From Pseudonocardia sediminis (GTDB lineage: Bacteria; Actinomycetota; Actinomycetes; Mycobacteriales; Pseudonocardiaceae), in the NCBI RefSeq assembly GCF_004217185.1, contig NZ_SHKL01000001.1:1425001-1489000 (forward strand): a stretch of DNA of 64,000 nt, read 5' to 3'. Every line of letters begins with the position of its first letter. Position 1 is the first letter of the stretch. Made by a program: the position numbers and the translations under genes. The notes under the pieces were generated by a model. The model did not search any database and had not been told where the DNA came from. It saw only the letters and a list, made by a program, of their open reading frames with translations. Below, piece after piece: positions 1-8,449 of the stretch.

Positions 1-101
1 GACGTCACGGCGGATGACCATAATGTTTCGCACCGTGACGACGATGTGACTGATGGCGGGTCCACCGGTCCGCCGTCGCGTCACGACCGTCGGGGACCTC
101 G

Positions 102-314
102 ATGCGCCTGTACCTTGCCTCCACCACCACGACCAGCTCCGCGCGCCGCCGCGGCGGCTCCGTCCTCACCCGCGCCACGCGCCCGGTGAAGGGCATGCCC
201 GCCTTCGGTCCGGTCGCGGACACCTGCCGCTGCGGCGCCGACCGCTCGGCCACCGCCCGGACCCGCCCGTGGCGGGACTGTCCGGACTGCACCCCGGTCC
301 GCGCCTCGCGCTGA
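102..314 (+). CDS. Small hypothetical protein with CxC and CxxC motifs
   Basis: A 70-residue reading frame whose codons end almost entirely in G or C, as in the real genes of this window. Cysteines fall at residues 42, 44, 60 and 63 (TCRCG ... RDCPDC), a spacing that could bind one zinc ion. There is no signal peptide or membrane segment. A GGGGAC run lies just upstream of the ATG and is a modest ribosome-binding site. I do not recognise a family. Overlapping frames on both strands are also open, so this could be spurious. Confidence 0.35.
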   Translation: MRLYLASTTTTSSARRRGGSVLTRATRPVKGMPAFGPVADTCRCGADRSATARTRPWRDCPDCTPVRASR

Positions 315-567
315 CCCGCACGACCACTCGGGCCCGGTAGCCCTCCCGCAGGAGGACGACCGGGCCTTCGTCGTCCCGGTAGCGTGCCCGGGTGTCGCTG
401 ACGTGGGAAGCGCTGACCGTCGACGCTCGTGACCCGTGATGACGGCCCTCTTCGGCCGCGGGTCCCGGCCGGCCCGTCCGGCACGCGGTGAGATGACGTC
501 CATGGCGTTCCGGTCGAGCCGGAGAGCCATGAACGTCATCTCACCTGCGGTCCTGACGCGTCGGGGA
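315..567. other. Non-coding stretch with no recognisable gene
   Basis: No frame here gives a recognisable protein. The only strong structure is the long inverted repeat annotated separately. Several GC-rich self-complementary stretches (around GGGCCCGGTAG ... GACCGGGCC) are present but none has a T-run. Confidence 0.5.
487..545. repeat. Long near-perfect inverted repeat (hairpin)
   Basis: The left arm GGTGAGATGACGTCCATGGC and the reverse complement of the right arm (526-545) agree at 19 of 20 positions. Part of the inner sequence can also pair (CCGG/CCGG), leaving a loop around TCGA. No T-tract follows either arm, so it is not a classic rho-independent terminator, though actinobacterial terminators often lack one. 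It lies just downstream of the glycosyltransferase relic on the minus strand. Confidence 0.75.
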
Positions 568-1255
568 TCAGCTCGTCGGCCGGGTCAGGTCGTAGACGGT
601 CTGCCCGCCGACGGTCGTCGCCGTGTAGTGCGCCTGCACCCAGGCGGTGATCTGGGAGCCGACGCCGTCCTCGCCACCCTGGCCGCCACCACCCTGGCCG
701 CCGCCGCTGACGAAGTAGTGGATCCGCCCGTCGGCGGCGTAGGCCTGGAACTGGGCCAGCGTGGGGAGGAGTCGGTGCCGGTGAACCCGCCGATGGCCAT
801 CACCGCGATGCTGCTGTCCGAGCTGGACAGTTCCAGCGACGCGGCCGTCTGCGAGCCGACGGTCGCCGCGGCCCACGTGGTGTCCGCGTTCTCCAGCAGC
901 GTGGTCGGCTCGGCGCTGGTGGCCTCCTCGCCACCGCCACCGGGGTCGCCACCCTGCGCGGCGTCGGTCGCCGTGGCAGCGGCCGTCGTCGCGGTGCCCG
1001 TGGTCGTCGCGGCCGTGCCCGACGCACCGTCGCGGCTCGGGGAGCGCCGTCGCCTCCGGGTCTGCCGCCCTGCCCGCCACCACCGGGACCACCGGTGCTC
1101 CCCGCGACCGTCGGTCCGGCGACGGGCGTGGAGCCGGTGTGCGCGGTCAGTGCGGTCTGCACCGAGTCGGCCGCGGGTGCGGCGAGCGAGGCGACCAGCG
1201 CGACGCCGACCGCGATCCCGGCCCAGCGGTTCCGGGACAGCGGGACCAGCAGGAC
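568..1255 (-). pseudogene. C-terminal relic of an ArnT-like (GT39) glycosyltransferase
   Basis: Three successive frames on the minus strand together give the C-terminal tail of an actinobacterial GT39/ArnT-like membrane glycosyltransferase. The first holds a last membrane helix (RWAGIAVGVALVASLAAPA) followed by a Gly-rich linker. The second, after a shift near 1035-1045, reads LLENADTTWAAA ... SSIAVMAIGGFTGTDSSP. The third, after a shift near 768, reads TLAQFQAYAADGRIHYFV and ends in a TGA. Full-length members are several hundred residues with many helices, and everything upstream of the last helix is missing because the desaturase gene begins the other side. Two frameshifts plus truncation indicate a decayed gene. 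Errors in this GC-rich sequence could explain the shifts but not the lost N-terminus. Confidence 0.75.
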
Positions 1256-1405
1256 GCGGGAACGGAGCGAGGATGTGGGCCGGCCCGGTCGGCGAGAGGG
1301 GGGTACGCGCCGACCGGGCCGGTGTCCGGCTGCGGGCATGCAGCCGGCTCTCACCGGGGTGGTGCGCATGTGGACGGGGGTTCCACACGCGCGCCCCGGG
1401 AGCTT

Positions 1406-2566
1406 CTAGGCGACCGCGGCACCGTCCCGGGCGCCGGAGCGGCGCCGGACGAGACCGCGCGCCTGCCGACGACGTTCCGCCGCGGCCAGCCCGCGCTGCG
1501 GCAGCGACAGCCGCCAGATCGAGCGGGTGGCCTGCCAGAACTGCCGCGGGAACGGGCCCGTGGTGTAAGGCAGGTCGTACTTCTCGCACAGCGCCCGGAC
1601 CTTCTCGGCGATCTCGGGGTAGCGGTTCGAAGGCAGGTCCGGGAACAGGTGGTGCTCGATCTGGTAGCCGAGGCTGCCCGACATCACGTGCATGACCCTG
1701 CCGCCGTGGAAGTTGGCCGACCCGAGCAGCTGGCGCAGGTACCACTCGCCGCGCGTCTCGTCGTCGAGCTCGTCCTCGGTGAACACCTCGGCGCCGTCCG
1801 GGAAGTGCCCGCAGAAGATGATCGCGTAGGACCAGATGTTGCGGACGACGTTCGCGGTCGCGTTCGCGGCGATCGTGGACAGGAACGCCGGGCCGGTGAG
1901 CATCGGGAACAGCAGGTAGTCCTTGCTCATCTGGCGCGCGTGCTTGCGCCCGACGTCGGCGAGCTTGCGCCGGAACTCCGCCGGGTCCTCGACGTTGAGC
2001 TTCGCCAGGTTGTCGATGTCCAGGTCGTGCAGCGACACCCCGTGCTCGAACAGCAGCATGAGCAGGAAGTTCACGACCGGCTGTGTGAGGTAGTACGGGT
2101 GCCACGGCTGGTCGGAGCGGACGCGCAGGATCTCGTACCCGACGTCCTTGTCCTTGCCGATCACGTTCGTATAGGTGTGGTGCAGGTAGTTGTGCGAATG
2201 CCGCCACTGGTCGGCCGGGCACACGTTGTCCCACTCCCACGTCGACGATTGGATCTCCGGATCGTTCATCCAGTCCCACTGGCCGTGCATGACGTTGTGG
2301 CCGATCTCCATGTTCTCGAGGACCTTCGCCACGGCCAGCATCGCCGTCCCCGCGACCCACAGCGGGGGGATCCGGCTGCCGAACAGCGCGACCCGCGCGG
2401 CCACGTTCAGCCGCCGCTGCATGGTGATGATCGTCCGGATGTAGTCGGCGTCGGACTGGCCGCGCGACTCCTCCACGTCGCGCCGGATCGCGTCGAACTC
2501 CCGTCCGAGAGCCTCCACGTCCGCCTCGGTGAGGTGGGCGAACTCCTTGACGTCGGCGATGGCCAC
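1406..2566 (-). CDS. desA3: DesA3-like acyl-CoA desaturase
   Basis: Membrane fatty-acid desaturase of the type that introduces a delta-9 double bond into stearoyl-CoA. The three histidine boxes of the di-iron centre are intact: HNVMH at residues 90-94, HSHNYLHH at about 123-130, and QIEHH at about 318. Residues 80-112 (VLENMEIGHNVMHGQWDWMN) match mycobacterial DesA3 closely, and the 386-residue length fits the family. The ferredoxin/flavin reductase immediately upstream, 19 bp away on the same strand, is the expected electron donor, as with Rv3230c and Rv3229c in M. tuberculosis. Exact substrate is inferred from the family. Confidence 0.9.
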   Translation of the reverse strand: MAIADVKEFAHLTEADVEALGREFDAIRRDVEESRGQSDADYIRTIITMQRRLNVAARVALFGSRIPPLWVAGTAMLAVAKVLENMEIGHNVMHGQWDWMNDPEIQSSTWEWDNVCPADQWRHSHNYLHHTYTNVIGKDKDVGYEILRVRSDQPWHPYYLTQPVVNFLLMLLFEHGVSLHDLDIDNLAKLNVEDPAEFRRKLADVGRKHARQMSKDYLLFPMLTGPAFLSTIAANATANVVRNIWSYAIIFCGHFPDGAEVFTEDELDDETRGEWYLRQLLGSANFHGGRVMHVMSGSLGYQIEHHLFPDLPSNRYPEIAEKVRALCEKYDLPYTTGPFPRQFWQATRSIWRLSLPQRGLAAAERRRQARGLVRRRSGARDGAAVA

Positions 2567-2585
2567 GCAGGTTCCTCCGGATCTC

Positions 2586-3686
2586 TCAGATGTCGATCAC
2601 GCAGTCGCCGGCCGCGGCCGTGACGCACGTCTGGATCTTGTCGGTCGGGGTGCCGCCGTCATTACGGGTCTCGGTGCCGTCGCGCAGGTCGCGGACGGCG
2701 CCCGAGCGCAGCGGGACGACGCAGGTGTGACAGATGCCCATCCGGCAGCCGTAGGGCAGCGACAGCCCGGCCTTCTCCCCGGCCTCGAGCAGGGTGGTCG
2801 CGCCGTCGACGTCGACGCTGGTCCCGGAGCCGGAGAAGGTGACGGTGCCGCCCTCGGCCTCGACCCCGGACAGGTCCGCGGAGAACCGCTCGATGTGCAG
2901 GTGCTCCTCGACGCCGGCGTCGGCCCAGGCCTGCTCGGCGTCGTCCAGCATCGCCGACGGCCCGCACGCCCAGGCCTGCCGCTCCCGCCAGTCCGGGCAC
3001 ACGTCGTCGAGACGGGTCAGGTCGAGCCGTCCCGAGGTGGCCGTGTGGTGGTGGCGCACGGTCAGGCCGGGGTGGCGACCGGCGAGCGCGTCGAGCTCCT
3101 CGGCGAAGATCACCGACTCACGGTCCGGGGCGGTGTGCACGGCGACCACGTCGGGCATCGTGCCGCGCCGGTCGAGCGTGCGCAGCATGGCCATGATCGG
3201 GGTGATGCCGCTGCCGCCGGTCACGAACAGGATCTTCGACGGCGGCGGGTCGGGCAGCACGAAGTCGCCGCGGGGCGCGGCGAGGCGGACCAGGGTCCCG
3301 GGCTCGACGCCGCCGACGAGGTGCCGGGACAGGAAGCCCTCCGGCATCGCCTTCACCGTGACCGAGATGTGGCCCTGGTCGCGCTTGGGCGGCGAGGTCA
3401 GCGAGTAGGAGCGCCAGTGGTACCGGCCGTCGACCTGGACCGCGATCCCGACGTACTGGCCCGGCTGATGGTCGAACGCCCAGCCCCAGCCCGGCTTGAT
3501 CACCAGGGTGACCGCGTCGTCGGTCTCCGGGACGACCTTCACCACGCGCCCGCGCAGCTCACGTGCCGACCAGAGCGGGTTGAGCAGCAGCAGGTAGTCG
3601 TCGGGCAGCAACGGGGTGGTGAACCGGGCCGCGGTCCGGCGCAGCCGGCGCGTACCGCGCGGTAACCGGGCCGTCGGACTGCTCAT
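2586..3686 (-). CDS. Flavin/[2Fe-2S] reductase partner of the desaturase (Rv3230c-like)
   Basis: Three-domain electron-transfer protein of 366 residues that passes electrons from NAD(P)H through FAD and a plant-type iron-sulfur cluster. Visible are the FAD motif RSYSL near residue 132, the nucleotide-binding motif GGSGITPIM near 185, the CGPS motif near 250, and the C-terminal cluster ligands CRMGICHTC with a further Cys about 30 residues on (QTC). It begins the operon with the DesA3-like desaturase, so it probably supplies that enzyme. A GAGGG ribosome-binding site lies seven bases before the ATG and a sigma-70-like promoter lies upstream. Confidence 0.9.
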   Translation of the reverse strand: MSSPTARLPRGTRRLRRTAARFTTPLLPDDYLLLLNPLWSARELRGRVVKVVPETDDAVTLVIKPGWGWAFDHQPGQYVGIAVQVDGRYHWRSYSLTSPPKRDQGHISVTVKAMPEGFLSRHLVGGVEPGTLVRLAAPRGDFVLPDPPPSKILFVTGGSGITPIMAMLRTLDRRGTMPDVVAVHTAPDRESVIFAEELDALAGRHPGLTVRHHHTATSGRLDLTRLDDVCPDWRERQAWACGPSAMLDDAEQAWADAGVEEHLHIERFSADLSGVEAEGGTVTFSGSGTSVDVDGATTLLEAGEKAGLSLPYGCRMGICHTCVVPLRSGAVRDLRDGTETRNDGGTPTDKIQTCVTAAAGDCVIDI

Positions 3687-3737
3687 CGAGTTGCCCTCGT
3701 CTCACGGGGGAGAAGTGACGCTTCTGTTGCGCGGACA

Positions 3738-3765
3738 GTACTATCCATGACGAGGTCGATGTCAA
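3738..3765 (-). promoter_or_regulatory. Probable promoter of the desaturase operon
   Basis: On the minus strand a perfect -35 hexamer TTGACA is followed after 16 bases by TAGTAC. The -10 element sits in a palindrome (GGATAGTACTGTCC with two central mismatched positions), and the -35 overlaps a TGAC/GTCA dyad. This is the arrangement expected of an operator-overlapped promoter about 50 bases before the reductase start. Confidence 0.5.
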
Positions 3766-3951
3766 CGTGGAGGAAGGCGAGCGCTATGAGCTGCAGGAAC
3801 AGGGTCTGGGTCGGAACGTCGTCGACGACGCGATCATGAGACATCAGGTCATGTCGACATCATGTTGAATGGACCCGGCGGCCATCGTGGACGGTGCGGT
3901 CCCACCATCTCGCGACATCCGGTCAGGTTCGCGCGGATAGGGTCTGCCCCG

Positions 3952-4707
3952 ATGAGCGAGACGGGCGACGAGTTCACGATCGACGGTCTGGCGGCGCGGG
4001 CCGGCATGACCGTCCGCAACGTGCGCGCACACCTGTCCCGTGGGCTGCTCCCGGCCGGTGAGCTGCGGGGCCGCACGGCCTACTACACGACCACGCATCT
4101 GGCCCGTCTCGAGCTCATCTCCGGGCTGCAACGGCGTGGGTTCTCCCTCGCCGCGATCGGCGTACTGATCAACCAGACGTCGTCGGGCGGTGCCGAGGAG
4201 GCGCTGCGCCTCTACCGGGGGATGCTCGCGCCCTGGGAGCCCGAGAAGCCGGTGGAGATGGCGGCGGAGGAGTTCCCCGGCTGGCTCGGGGTGACCCTCC
4301 CGGACGGTGCCCTGGACGAGCTGCGCACCTCCGGGCTGATCGAGGAGACCGGCCACGGCCGGCTGCGGGTGATGAACCCCGGCCTGGTCATGGCCGGTGC
4401 GCAGGCGGTGGCGATCGGCGTCCCGGCCGCGGCGGTGCTCGAGGTGGGCCTCTCCCTGGAGGACCGCACGCGCGGTATCGCGGAGCTGTTCGTCGCGATG
4501 TTCCGTGACCACCTGTGGAACCCGCACGTGGCCGCGGGTCTGCCGCGCGACGGGGGTGCGGAGGTCCGGACCGCCGTCGAGGCGCTGCAGCCGGTGGCCA
4601 CCCAGGCGTTGCTCGCGGCGTTCCGCTCCACCATGCAGCAGACGATGGACTCCTTCATCGCAGAGCTGTCCGAGGATCTCGTGCCGCGGGACCGTCGGGA
4701 GAAGTAG
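3952..4707 (+). CDS. MerR-family transcriptional regulator
   Basis: A 251-residue protein with an N-terminal MerR helix-turn-helix (FTIDGLAARAGMTVRNVRAH, then GLLPAGELRGRTAYY) and a long C-terminal helical part of unknown ligand. An in-frame ATG 90 bases upstream would add 30 low-quality residues, so I prefer the ATG directly before SETGDEFTIDG. It is divergent from the desaturase operon and is a natural candidate for its regulator. A perfect ATGTCGACAT palindrome lies at 3851-3860 in the shared upstream region. Its last 53 bases overlap, tail to tail, the histidine kinase gene on the other strand. Confidence 0.85.
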   Translation: MSETGDEFTIDGLAARAGMTVRNVRAHLSRGLLPAGELRGRTAYYTTTHLARLELISGLQRRGFSLAAIGVLINQTSSGGAEEALRLYRGMLAPWEPEKPVEMAAEEFPGWLGVTLPDGALDELRTSGLIEETGHGRLRVMNPGLVMAGAQAVAIGVPAAAVLEVGLSLEDRTRGIAELFVAMFRDHLWNPHVAAGLPRDGGAEVRTAVEALQPVATQALLAAFRSTMQQTMDSFIAELSEDLVPRDRREK

Positions 4708-6196
4708 CCGTACCCGGGGGAGTCCCCGGCAGCCGCACCGTGAACGTGGTGCGCCCCGGGCCGCTGTCCACCGCGACCGTCCCGTGGTGGGCGGAGACGA
4801 CCGCGGACACGATCGCCAGGCCCAGCCCGGTGCTCGGGGTGTCGTTGCCGGCGCGGGTCCGCGACGCCTCGCCGCGGGCGAACCGCTCGAACACCCGGGG
4901 CAGCACCTCCGGCGCGATCCCCGGCCCGGAGTCGGTCACCGTCAGGGTCGCCCCGCCGCCCGGGTCGGTGGCCAGCCCGACCGTCACCGTCGTGCCCTCC
5001 GGGGTGTGGGTGCGGGCGTTGGCCAGCAGGTTCGTCACCACCTGGGCCAGCCGGCCTGCGTCACCGTCGACGGTGACCGGCTCGTCGGGCAGGTCCGGCA
5101 CCCAGCGGTGCGCGGGCCCGGCGACGTGGGCGTCCCCGACGGCGTCGAGCACCAGGCGGGTGAGGTCGACCGTCGCCCGCTCCAGGGGCCGTCCGGCGTC
5201 CAGGCGGGCCAGCAGCAGCAGGTCCTCGACGAGCGTCGACATCCGCTCGGCCTGGGAGGAGATCCGCACCAGCGCGTGCGCGGTGCCCGGGGGCACCGGG
5301 TCCCGCTCGCGCCGGGACAGCTCGGCGTAGCCGCGGATCGCGGCCAGCGGGGTGCGCAGCTCGTGGCTGGCGTCGGCGACGAAGCGCCGCAGCCGCGTCT
5401 CCGAGTCCTGACGCGCGGCGAGCGCGCCCTCGACGTTGTCCAGCATCCGGTTCAGCGCCGTGCCGACCTGCCCGACCTCGGTGCGCGGGTCCGGGTCCGG
5501 GACGCGGGCGGCCAGGTGCACCTCGCCGCGGTCCAGCGGCAGTGCGCCGACCTGCCCGGCGACGCCGGCGACCCGCTCCAGCGGGCGCAGCTCGCGGCGG
5601 ACCAGCACCGTCGCCGCGACCCCGGCGACGATCACCGCGCCGCCCAGGACGACGACCTCGATCAGGACCAGCCGCCCGACGACGTCCGAGACGTCGTCGT
5701 TCGGGCGGCCCAGCACGTAGGTCAGCCCGTCGGACCCGACGACGGCGTCCACCCGGTACTCGACGCCGGAGAGCTCGAGATCCTGCGGCTGGTCGTCCGG
5801 GGCGACGGCGGCGAGGCGCGCCAGGTCCGACGCCGGGATGTCGGCGCGGACGCCGCCCTGGTCGATGAGCTCGGCGCGGGTCACCGTGCCGTCGCGCACG
5901 ACCGCACCGATCGACCCCGGTCCCTGCGGACCGAGGAACGACCCGTTGAAGGGGCGCCCGTCGGAGCCGCCGGGGTCGAGGTCCGGGGGCGGGCGCAGCT
6001 GCCCGGTGCCGGACTTCTCGAAGCGGTCCACCGACATCGCGACCTCGCGGTCCTGGCGGCCGTCGAGGAAGTGCTGCAGCGAGATCGAGGTCGCCACCCC
6101 GATCGCGACGCAGGCGAGTGTGAACAGCAGCAGCACGGTGATCACCAGCCGGGCGCGCAGCGAGCGGACCCGCCCGGCGACCCGCGCCGTCACCAC
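4655..6196 (-). CDS. PhoR-like sensor histidine kinase
   Basis: Membrane sensor kinase of 513 residues. It has a transmembrane helix at about 17-37, an extracytoplasmic sensing region, a second helix (VLIEVVVLGGAVIVAGVAAT), HAMP, a HisKA phosphoacceptor motif DASHELRTPL, an N-box (NLLANARTHT) and G-boxes (DSGPGIAPEV, GLGLAIV). It starts 13 bases after the response-regulator stop and is the same transcription unit. The C-terminal 20-30 residues are Pro/Ala-rich and run into the convergent MerR gene. The partner regulator resembles mycobacterial PhoP, so PhoR-type is the best label; the stimulus is unknown. Confidence 0.9.
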   Translation of the reverse strand: MVTARVAGRVRSLRARLVITVLLLFTLACVAIGVATSISLQHFLDGRQDREVAMSVDRFEKSGTGQLRPPPDLDPGGSDGRPFNGSFLGPQGPGSIGAVVRDGTVTRAELIDQGGVRADIPASDLARLAAVAPDDQPQDLELSGVEYRVDAVVGSDGLTYVLGRPNDDVSDVVGRLVLIEVVVLGGAVIVAGVAATVLVRRELRPLERVAGVAGQVGALPLDRGEVHLAARVPDPDPRTEVGQVGTALNRMLDNVEGALAARQDSETRLRRFVADASHELRTPLAAIRGYAELSRRERDPVPPGTAHALVRISSQAERMSTLVEDLLLLARLDAGRPLERATVDLTRLVLDAVGDAHVAGPAHRWVPDLPDEPVTVDGDAGRLAQVVTNLLANARTHTPEGTTVTVGLATDPGGGATLTVTDSGPGIAPEVLPRVFERFARGEASRTRAGNDTPSTGLGLAIVSAVVSAHHGTVAVDSGPGRTTFTVRLPGTPPGTATSPDGPAARDPRTALR

Positions 6197-6209
6197 GGTG
6201 CGACCGCCG

Positions 6210-6962
6210 TCATTCGCTCGCGGGGCGCAGGACGTAGCCGGCCCCGCGCACCGTGTGGATCATCGGGGCGCGACCGGCGTCGATCTTCTTGCGCAGGTAG
6301 GAGACGTAGAGCTCGACCACGTTGGACTGGCCGCCGAAGTCGTAGTGCCAGACCCGGTCGAGGATCTGGGCCTTGCTCAGCACGCGCTTGGGGTTGCGCA
6401 TCAGGAACCGCAGCAGCTCGAACTCGGTCGCCGTCAGCTCGATCGGGGAGTCCCCGCGGCGGACCTCGTGCCCGTCCTCGTCCATCACCAGGTCGCCGAC
6501 GGCGAGCTCGCCGTCGTGCTTCGCCGCCGCCATCCCGGCGCGGCGCAGCAGCCCGCGCAGCCGCGCGACGAGCTCCTCCAGGCTGAACGGCTTCGTCACG
6601 TAGTCGTCGCCGCCCGCGGTGAGCCCGGCGACGCGGTCCTCCACGGCGTCGCGCGCGGTCAGGAACAGCACCGGCACCTCGGGGACGTCGGCGCGCATCC
6701 GGCGCAGCACCTCGAACCCGTCGAGGTCGGGCAGCATGACGTCGAGGACGACGGCGTCCGGGCGGAACTCGCGGGCGTGGCGGACCGCGGTGAGCCCGTC
6801 GGCGGCGGTGCGGACCTCCCAGCCCTCGTAGCGCAGGGCCATCGAGAGCAGGTCGGACAGCGTCGACTCGTCGTCCACGACGAGCACGCGGATGGGGCTG
6901 CCGTCCGCACGCTGCAGGGACGCCTCGCGTGCGTTCGGTCCGCGTTCGCTCACCTCGGTCAT
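6210..6962 (-). CDS. PhoP-like OmpR-family response regulator
   Basis: Receiver domain (RVLVVDDE; phosphoacceptor Asp in VVLDVMLPD; Lys in DDYVTKPFSLEE) followed by an OmpR winged helix (ELTATEFELLRFLMRNPKRV, VWHYDFGGQSNVVELYVSYL). The output domain is close to mycobacterial PhoP. Two starts are possible: a GTG at 6974 almost touching its AGGAG, or the ATG chosen here, 13 bases from AGGAG. The 11-bp-spaced repeats directly upstream suggest autoregulation. Confidence 0.9.
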   Translation of the reverse strand: MTEVSERGPNAREASLQRADGSPIRVLVVDDESTLSDLLSMALRYEGWEVRTAADGLTAVRHAREFRPDAVVLDVMLPDLDGFEVLRRMRADVPEVPVLFLTARDAVEDRVAGLTAGGDDYVTKPFSLEELVARLRGLLRRAGMAAAKHDGELAVGDLVMDEDGHEVRRGDSPIELTATEFELLRFLMRNPKRVLSKAQILDRVWHYDFGGQSNVVELYVSYLRKKIDAGRAPMIHTVRGAGYVLRPASE

Positions 6963-6985
6963 GCTAGACAGCACACTCCTCGACC

Positions 6986-7023
6986 CTGTGCGTGAGCTGT
7001 GCGCGCCCTGTAGCGGCTCTGTG
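6986..7023 (-). promoter_or_regulatory. Four 11-bp-spaced direct repeats before the phoP-like gene
   Basis: On the minus strand the pentamers CACAG, TACAG, CACAG and CACAG occur at exact 11-base intervals (plus-strand CTGT starts at 6986, 6997, 7008 and 7019). Mycobacterial PhoP binds direct repeats of TCACAGC separated by four bases, which is the same 11-bp period. Their position, between the upstream gene stop and the response-regulator start, fits autoregulation. Confidence 0.6.
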
Positions 7024-7028
7024 GGTGC

Positions 7029-7778
7029 CTACCGGGCCCGCCAGTACCCCGTCGCGTAGACGGCGCGGCGGTCCAGGCCGCGGTCGTCGATCAGGTGCGA
7101 GCGCAGGTCCTTCACCGCCGCCGACTCGCCGGAGAGCCACGCCTGGCCCCGGCCGGTGGGCAGCTCCGCGGCGCGCACCGCCGCGACCAGCGGTGCTCCG
7201 GCCGGCTCGTCGCCGCGGTGCACCCACGTCACCTGCGCCGGACCGGGGAGATCCTGCTCCTCGCCCGCGTCGGCGACCTCGATCAACGCCCGGACGGGGA
7301 CCTCGGGGCCGTCGGCGAGGGTCTCCAGGACCGTCGCGACGGCGGGCAGCGCGGACTCGTCGCCGATCACGACGTGGAACGCCGCATCCGGGTCCGGGGT
7401 CCAGCGCCCGCCCGGCTCGGACACCCCGACCCAGCTGCCCGGGGCCGCCTCCTGCGCCCAGGCCGCGGCCGGCCCGTGCCCGGCGTGCACGACGAAGTCG
7501 ACGTCGAGCTCACCGGTGGCCTCGTCGAAGCGGCGCACGGTGTAGGTGCGGATCGCCGGGCGCGCCTCGCCGGCCGGCCACACCGGCCCGCCGGTGCTCG
7601 CGCGGGGGACGGCTGGGCGGTCCTGACCCTCGACGGGGAAGAACATCTTGATCCGGCGGTCAGGGCCGTGGCCGGGGAAGCCGGCGAGCTCGTCGCCGGT
7701 CAGCGTCACGCGGATCATCCCCGGCGTGACCCGCGTCGTACGCCGGACCTGGAGCAGTCGTGGTGCGGTGGAGGTCAT
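7029..7778 (-). CDS. Siderophore-interacting protein (FAD-binding ferric reductase)
   Basis: A 249-residue SIP/ViuB-type flavoprotein that reduces ferric siderophore in the cytoplasm. Seen are the N-terminal FAD-binding barrel (TPGMIRVTLTG, RTYTVRRFD), HAGHGPAAAWA, and the C-terminal NAD(P)H-binding domain (VVIGDESALPAVATVLE, RGQAWLSGESAAVKDLRSHL, VYATGYWR). The ATG overlaps the TGA of the TetR gene before it, so the two are co-translated. The TetR operator is not obviously iron-related. A role in using the metallophore inferred for the 15-23 kb locus is possible but unsupported. Confidence 0.88.
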   Translation of the reverse strand: MTSTAPRLLQVRRTTRVTPGMIRVTLTGDELAGFPGHGPDRRIKMFFPVEGQDRPAVPRASTGGPVWPAGEARPAIRTYTVRRFDEATGELDVDFVVHAGHGPAAAWAQEAAPGSWVGVSEPGGRWTPDPDAAFHVVIGDESALPAVATVLETLADGPEVPVRALIEVADAGEEQDLPGPAQVTWVHRGDEPAGAPLVAAVRAAELPTGRGQAWLSGESAAVKDLRSHLIDDRGLDRRAVYATGYWRAR

Positions 7779-8392
7779 GGTGCGGGAGATTGTCCCGCAC
7801 GGTCCCCGGCCAGCCCCGTCCAGACCACGTCCATCACGTACTCGGTGGCCTGCTCGCTCGTCACGCGCGAGTCCTGCCCCCGCCAGACGGCCAGTCGCTC
7901 GCACGCGCCGACGATCACCTGGGCCCACCCGGTGAGCCGGGCCTCGTCGGTCTCCGGGGACTGGGCGCGCAGCAGGGTCGCGATGAAGTCGGTCTGTTGG
8001 GCGCGGACCTCCTCGAGCGCGTCCGCCCCGACCCGGGCCTCGGAGTAGAGGAGGTTCCACTCCGCGGCGCGCTGGTCGAGGTGGTCGAAGAACGCCCGGG
8101 TGCCGCGGCGCAGCATGTCCTCCGGGGTGCTCGCGCCCGCCGCGGCGGCCGTCGTCGCGTCGAGCAGCTCCGTGCGGGCCCGGCTGATGCAGGCCAGCAG
8201 CAGGCCCTCCTTGGAGCCGAAGTGCGTGTAGAGCACCGGCTTCGTGACGCCGACCCGTTCGGCGACGGTGTCCATCGAGGCGTGGGCGTACCCGTACTCG
8301 CTGAACAGGTCCACCGCCGCGTCGAGGATCTGCCGCTCACGCTGGGAGCGGCTGACCCGGCGACGGGTCCCGCCGGACGGGCTGGACGACAC
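7775..8392 (-). CDS. TetR-family transcriptional regulator
   Basis: A 205-residue regulator with a clear TetR DNA-binding domain: RSQRERQILDAAVDLFSEYG, then MDTVAERVGVTKPVLYTHFG. The C-terminal ligand domain is unremarkable. The reading frame stays open for 70 residues upstream, but that stretch crosses the divergent operator, so I chose the GTG that gives VSSSPSGGTRRR. It is co-transcribed with the siderophore-interacting protein and divergent from the flavin monooxygenase, both probable targets. Confidence 0.85.
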   Translation of the reverse strand: MSSSPSGGTRRRVSRSQRERQILDAAVDLFSEYGYAHASMDTVAERVGVTKPVLYTHFGSKEGLLLACISRARTELLDATTAAAAGASTPEDMLRRGTRAFFDHLDQRAAEWNLLYSEARVGADALEEVRAQQTDFIATLLRAQSPETDEARLTGWAQVIVGACERLAVWRGQDSRVTSEQATEYVMDVVWTGLAGDRAGQSPAP

Positions 8393-8410
8393 CCGCGGAC
8401 CGTACCGGAG

Positions 8411-8449
8411 GTAGGTTACCCGTGGTAGGTTACCGCCGGTAACACCTAC
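8411..8449. promoter_or_regulatory. TetR operator between regulator and monooxygenase
   Basis: A perfect dyad GTTACCG-C-CGGTAAC (8429-8443) lies between divergent genes. It extends on both sides to TAGG and CCTA with one inserted base. A second copy of the half site TAGGTTACC lies 14-16 bases to the left. Size and symmetry are typical of TetR operators. Confidence 0.75.

Noticed and set aside
3..40. CGTCACGG ... CCGTGACG inverted repeat with a 22-base spacer
   Set aside because: Short arms, wide spacer and no adjacent identified start; expected often in this composition.
3774..3843. Possible leader ORFs after GGAGGAAGG (17 and about 35 codons)
   Set aside because: Ribosome-site-like sequence is present, but the peptides have no known motif, third-position GC is ordinary, and the span is shared promoter DNA.
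4397..6586. A 729-codon open frame on the plus strand
   Set aside because: Runs through the MerR 3' end and antisense to the kinase and regulator; its translation is Arg/Pro/Gly-rich.
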